A stretch of 64,000 nucleotides of DNA, from contig WACJ01000125.1 of NCBI GenBank assembly GCA_008973525.1, forward strand, positions 2,232,001 through 2,296,000. The letters run 5' to 3'. The stretch's first letter is position 1. Every line of letters begins with the position of its first letter. A model generated the notes under the pieces. That model was not told the DNA's origin, ran no database searches, and saw only the letters and a list, made by a program, of their open reading frames with translations. Position numbers and translations under genes: made by a program. Below, in pieces: positions 59,826 through 64,000 of this stretch. Source of the DNA: Stenopsyche tienmushanensis. Its lineage: Eukaryota > Arthropoda > Insecta > Trichoptera > Stenopsychidae.

Positions 59826-62800
59826 ATTTAATTGTTTTTAAAAGTCTTGGATACAAATCTAGATTAAGAAAAAAAAATTACATCCAATAGTTTGTTAATA
59901 TTCAGGATTATTTTGATTTTCTGAATCTGAGTAAATATTATAGAAGTAAATACTTAGGAGATTAATATATATTAGTAAGACAGGCTCTTATAGAAATAAT
60001 CCTAATTTATCTATATATGGAAGGCAATAAAAGTCATCTATTCTTAGAAAAAAAAATATGGAAATCGCCTACATCAGATATAAAACGGATTGAAGATTAT
60101 ATAAATATATTCCTTGTAAAGTGTGGAAAATTATTTTTTTGTAGGGATCCTGAAATAAGTTCTTACATTTCATAGCGTTTTTTAATCAGTTCCTCTTTTA
60201 CTCCCCACATTAATAATAAAAGTGTGGTAGATGTGTGTTTTTGAAATAATTTAATGCCCTGTGGGCGAGAATAAAAGTCCAGCCATAACGCCATGCAGCC
60301 TTTCGTTCTCCGCAAGGAGATTTATGGCTTTAAGCCATTTAAGACGCCATAAAGCGATCACGCCCTAATACTGTGCGTTTTTATACGCAAATACATGTCA
60401 AAGTTCCTCAAACATTTGAATAATCACATTCGCTTCTCATGAAAATGTCTTCGGCGTGGCCGAGCTGTGGTCTGCAGGTGATTCGGCTCGCTAAGGCGAG
60501 GATTTGCATTTCATTTTGTTTTATGTCTTATCCAGCAAACAGTAGGTGGAGGACTTTACGGGAGCGGGACGAATCCTGTTTGTGGAAGGGACAAACATCC
60601 TTGTCGGGGCCGTAACAAAACACACTCACTCGGGGAGACAGTGAAAACTTCAACCGAAGAAATGTAATCCTTGTTCCGTTTTGTCTTATATTTTTTAGTA
60701 TTTTTCATATTTTGTTTCATCGCCTGGCATTGTTCCAGAAAAGTTTGGATTGCTTACCTCTTCCTTGTTCCTTTTCGCGTCCACCCTAATATTTACTTTT
60801 TATTTTACGTCTGAACAATTAGAAGTAAGATATTTAAGAAAATGAAAAGCGGGGACAATGAAATGTACGCTTTGCTTTATTTCACTTTCCAACAAATCTT
60901 TCATCTCGAAGCGACCATATTTTTTAGTTATTTATGATATAAAAAATATGTCAAAAATACATCAGTTGTATGGAATATTTGGATTTGGCTTCCAATTAAA
61001 AAAAACATATTTTTTCGGACATTTCTATATGAAATGTCCGAAAAAGGATCATTTTTATATGAATATAACCACATAACTCAAACTATTTATCATATACTAA
61101 ATCTTGAACACTTCATATTAAAAATTAAATTTGCATAAATCAACTGAATTCCTGGCTTTTATAAAAATTATCTTAGTAATGAATTATTTTAATTTTGTTA
61201 GGAGCACGAGAGAATTTATTAACATAAATATAGTATTTTTTTAGATTTCATAATCGCCAATCCAGAAAATACAGTATAAAAAAACTAACCCTAAAAAATT
61301 TATTAGAGTTGGATACAAATTGTTGACTTTTCAGTATTCAGGTGCTTAAGCCTGGTCTCTTCGTTTTTTTGGGAACTTACGGAAGTTCTCCAATGCGCTT
61401 TAGATAAGCATTCATTATAAAATTTGGTAGACACGTGTACAATAAACGTCTTCATCGTTTGAGTTATAATTATCAGAAAATATTCAAACGTTTTTATTTC
61501 ATGAACAAAAAACTACAAAAAAATACTGATGAAACCATACGCTTTTTTTTGATCGCTCACTATTTTTTTTATTTTCCAATATTTCTTATCGATTGTAGTC
61601 TAATCTATAAACAATATTATATAAAGTAAAAATATGTTTAATTTTTTTACTGAAAATTATTCGTCCAGGACTTAAGACTTCCGTGGTGAAGAATGTCATC
61701 ATTTATTCTAATATGATCACCTTTCGAAACTTCAACATAAATACCATTAATCTTCGTATTTTAATTTTTAAGAAATAGTAGTTTTCCGCCATCTTGTTTC
61801 GGCATGAAATAGTTACACCGGCCCTCCAATAGATGACTCTGACCATAAAATGAATCACCGACAATATTGCTCTCGGCAATATCGTTATTCTAGATGTCAC
61901 TCGTTTGTGCTCCAATTTCTCTAGAGCGTTGTTATTTTTAAATATTTTTAGGCATTATTAAAAAGTCTAGACATGTAAGCACACGGCCATGCATTCACCG
62001 ATGTCCGAGCAACCTGAGCGTTATTAAAAAGTACGGTTTCATAAAAAAAAGAAGCTGCTTCGGTGCACGTCGTAATATTGCGCCAAAGTGAAATACGACT
62101 GAAATTTATCTGAGAGCCTTTCGACGCCTATATCACATTTTTCTGAAGAATGTCATCATCGTGTGTGTGCTAGAAGGCGAATGATTTCTCGATAAATACC
62201 GAGCAGAGATATGGTAATTGATCATTAGCGTTTCAGTAGAAATTTGTAATTGTTTGTCTGCATTTGTGCAAAGAAAAGCCAAACAGTTGCGATCAGAATG
62301 TGGATCACGCTGTAAACAACGCTTGAATTTCATCCGAATGAATCATTCAAATTCGATCAAAATCTCAACACTTTAGAAATATCGAGGCCAGAGACTATTG
62401 AGAATTTAGCTCGGAATCTTTATAAAATATAGATTCGTGGGGGTGACATTTCCTCCCGAGATAAAACCTATCGGCATCGGGAAAATCTCATTGGCCGCTG
62501 TCAAGCTTAATTCTGTGCACGTGGCTCAACACGTGACACGTGACTGAATCCCACCTGTGACCTCTTAGAAAAATGAAGTGTACACCTCATTTATTTTATT
62601 GCTCGATAATAATATAAGGCTTTGTATTGTAAACGGAATAAGACCCCTGCTTATTTATTAAATGGAATGAATTATGGCCTAATTAATGAAACGCCAATGC
62701 TATATATTATTTTACAAAAATATACATTCACAAATTAATATCGATTTGCCTTCGTGTAAGACAAAAGCGTAAAAATATACACGGTGCTCATACAAATTTA

Positions 62801-64000
62801 GAGGAAAGCTTTAAAAAAATGCGTAAAAAAAGTCTACACATATTCAAGATAAATAGCGGCAGAGAAACTACCTTAGATGACCGAATATTATGTGGTATCG
62901 ATAGTATTTATTTATTTATATACAAACTTCATACACGCTGCGACGGTCTTGATAGATAAGTAGATTTGTACGGATGATAAGTTTATGATGATTTTAAATT
63001 AGCTCACTACTCAAATGGTTAATAACTATTTTGACTTGAAGTATTTTGGATGAATTTTCATCTTTTGCCATTTAAAGAACGTCTCTTAGATCAAATGAGT
63101 TCTTCAAAAAAATTGAATGAATGACAACTTAAATCGCGTTTCTGTGTAGATTATGTAGTATATTTTTGCGATCTTATATTAACACTTTTCGACATTTAAA
63201 ATCATCAATCACATGTCAAAATCCAGATGTTGATCCATCACCATAAATACGCCCGATCCCCCTTATTGCGCGGGTTTTTTGTGCGCAGTTTTGAAATAAC
63301 GCAGTCAAGAAGTCGTTAGATTTTAATTGATGGCCTATTTAAGTATATATTTTATGTAATATATACAAATCTTTTTATTTGCATATAAATAATAAATAAA
63401 TTCGATCCATTCGAGCCTAAGAATTTCATACTTTGGGTTCATTTCAAGCAATAGAAACCACGTACCATTTTTATAGAGCAGCAAATAAAAACTATACACG
63501 CTGTGCAAAAAGAGGACGTTTGCATAATTTTTTATCGTAGTAATTTTCCTCCCTTAGATATGTCGACTGTCTTCTATTACTTACCATGTATAAGAAAGAC
63601 TTTGTCTTTTTTTTTGAGACGAAAGACTTTTGATTTCTGGTGAACAATATCCAATCTCTGCAGTACAATAAATCTAGGACGATTCATCAAATATAACGTC
63701 CTCGGGCACCGAATGTCCTACTTTAACATCATTAAGCTCTCGTTTATATTAAATTTTTACTTCGAACCCGGTCTCGCCGCACCCACAAACGCCCAGAAAT
63801 ATTTTTTATTCCAGCATTCGTGCAGTGTGGCCGTACATAATATTAAAGCCACGTAGAATCCCTCCTAAGTAAACGTTATCTTAGACGGTGCCCCGGTGAG
63901 ATGGAAGAAGGTTTCTTTTTATTTCTTTAAAGGGCGTTGAAAAAATACGTACAAATGGCGACAGGCAATATGAGGCTGTGTAAGTGGCATTTTATTGTAC
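59826..64000. other. Terminal stretch without supported gene
   Basis: AT-rich for most of its length. A G+C-richer patch at 60450-60650 includes gtggccgag, which resembles a tRNA A box but is not followed by a cloverleaf. Another G+C rise occurs at 62450-62570 and from 63700 on. Frames up to 72 codons show no motif. No transposon ends or repeat copies were recognised. Confidence 0.35.

Noticed and set aside
60455..60530. tRNA-like text gtggccgag
   Set aside because: The A-box-like start is not followed by a T-loop/B box at the right distance, and acceptor ends do not pair.
1..64000. CRISPR arrays, operons, prophage, bacterial defence loci
   Set aside because: There are no spaced direct repeats, no runs of long co-oriented frames and no ribosome-binding pattern; the transposon types and AT-rich non-coding layout are eukaryotic.
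1..64000. LINE or LTR retroelements
   Set aside because: I looked for reverse transcriptase (Y/F-x-D-D), integrase and gag-type zinc-knuckle text in the given frames and found none; decayed pieces below my detection are possible.

Overview
The window reads as AT-rich nuclear DNA of an invertebrate, most likely an arthropod. Base composition is strongly AT-biased, no reading frame is both long and recognisable as a host gene, and there is no operon-like layout, Shine-Dalgarno pattern, rRNA or CRISPR. What can be recognised is a dense scatter of decayed class II transposons and their short non-autonomous relatives. Tc1/mariner-type elements (mariner, Tigger) dominate, with hAT-like, piggyBac-like and Helitron-like short elements. 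This mix is usual in arthropods with large intergenic or intronic regions. The species cannot be named from the sequence; an AT-rich, mariner-rich genome such as that of a parasitic copepod or a hemipteroid insect would fit.

Layout. 0-1 kb: two weak open stretches, the first after a splice-acceptor-like site. 1.2-2.2 kb: a mariner remnant that contains a copy of an unclassified repeat (family Y). 4.6-5.7 kb: copies of unclassified repeats W and V and a scrap of mariner-like transposase. 6.5-7.6 kb: a 133-codon orphan ORF and an inverted Y copy. 9.7-10.1 kb: a Helitron-like short element. 11.9-12.5 kb: a Tigger-like MITE (family X). 15.9-16.4 kb: a short mariner-like remnant. 18.8 kb: a tRNA/SINE-like scrap. 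20.5 kb: W again. 22.2-23.7 kb: a nest in which hAT-like MITEs flank and interrupt repeat V. 27.9-28.2 kb: tandem Helitron-like ends. 31.0-33.2 kb: two X elements. 34.9 kb: W. 36.4-37.8 kb: two CCGGTTTTCGG-type elements. 40.7-41.4, 44.5-45.3 and 45.4-46.5 kb: two mariners and a Tigger with recognisable broken transposases. 48.2-48.9 kb: a piggyBac-like MITE and an hAT-like MITE. 52.7-53.8 kb: a Y copy split by a piggyBac-like MITE. 59.3-59.8 kb: an uninterrupted Y copy that preserves the empty site for that insertion.

Host coding content is uncertain. A few G+C-richer islands have splice-site-like borders and one open frame: 25898-26141 (+), 14448-14543 (+), 20046-20208 (-), 55316-55437 (-), and 51958-52111 (+, probably non-coding if real). 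They lie on both strands, so they cannot all be exons of one gene, and none matches a family I recognise. The simplest reading is intergenic or large-intron DNA with perhaps a few true exons.

I found no new multi-gene system here. The most informative signals are the transposon archaeology (the TTAA insertion with its matching empty site, the mariner whose third catalytic Asp has become Gly), two perfect hairpins of unknown origin, and the dispersed families W, Y and V.
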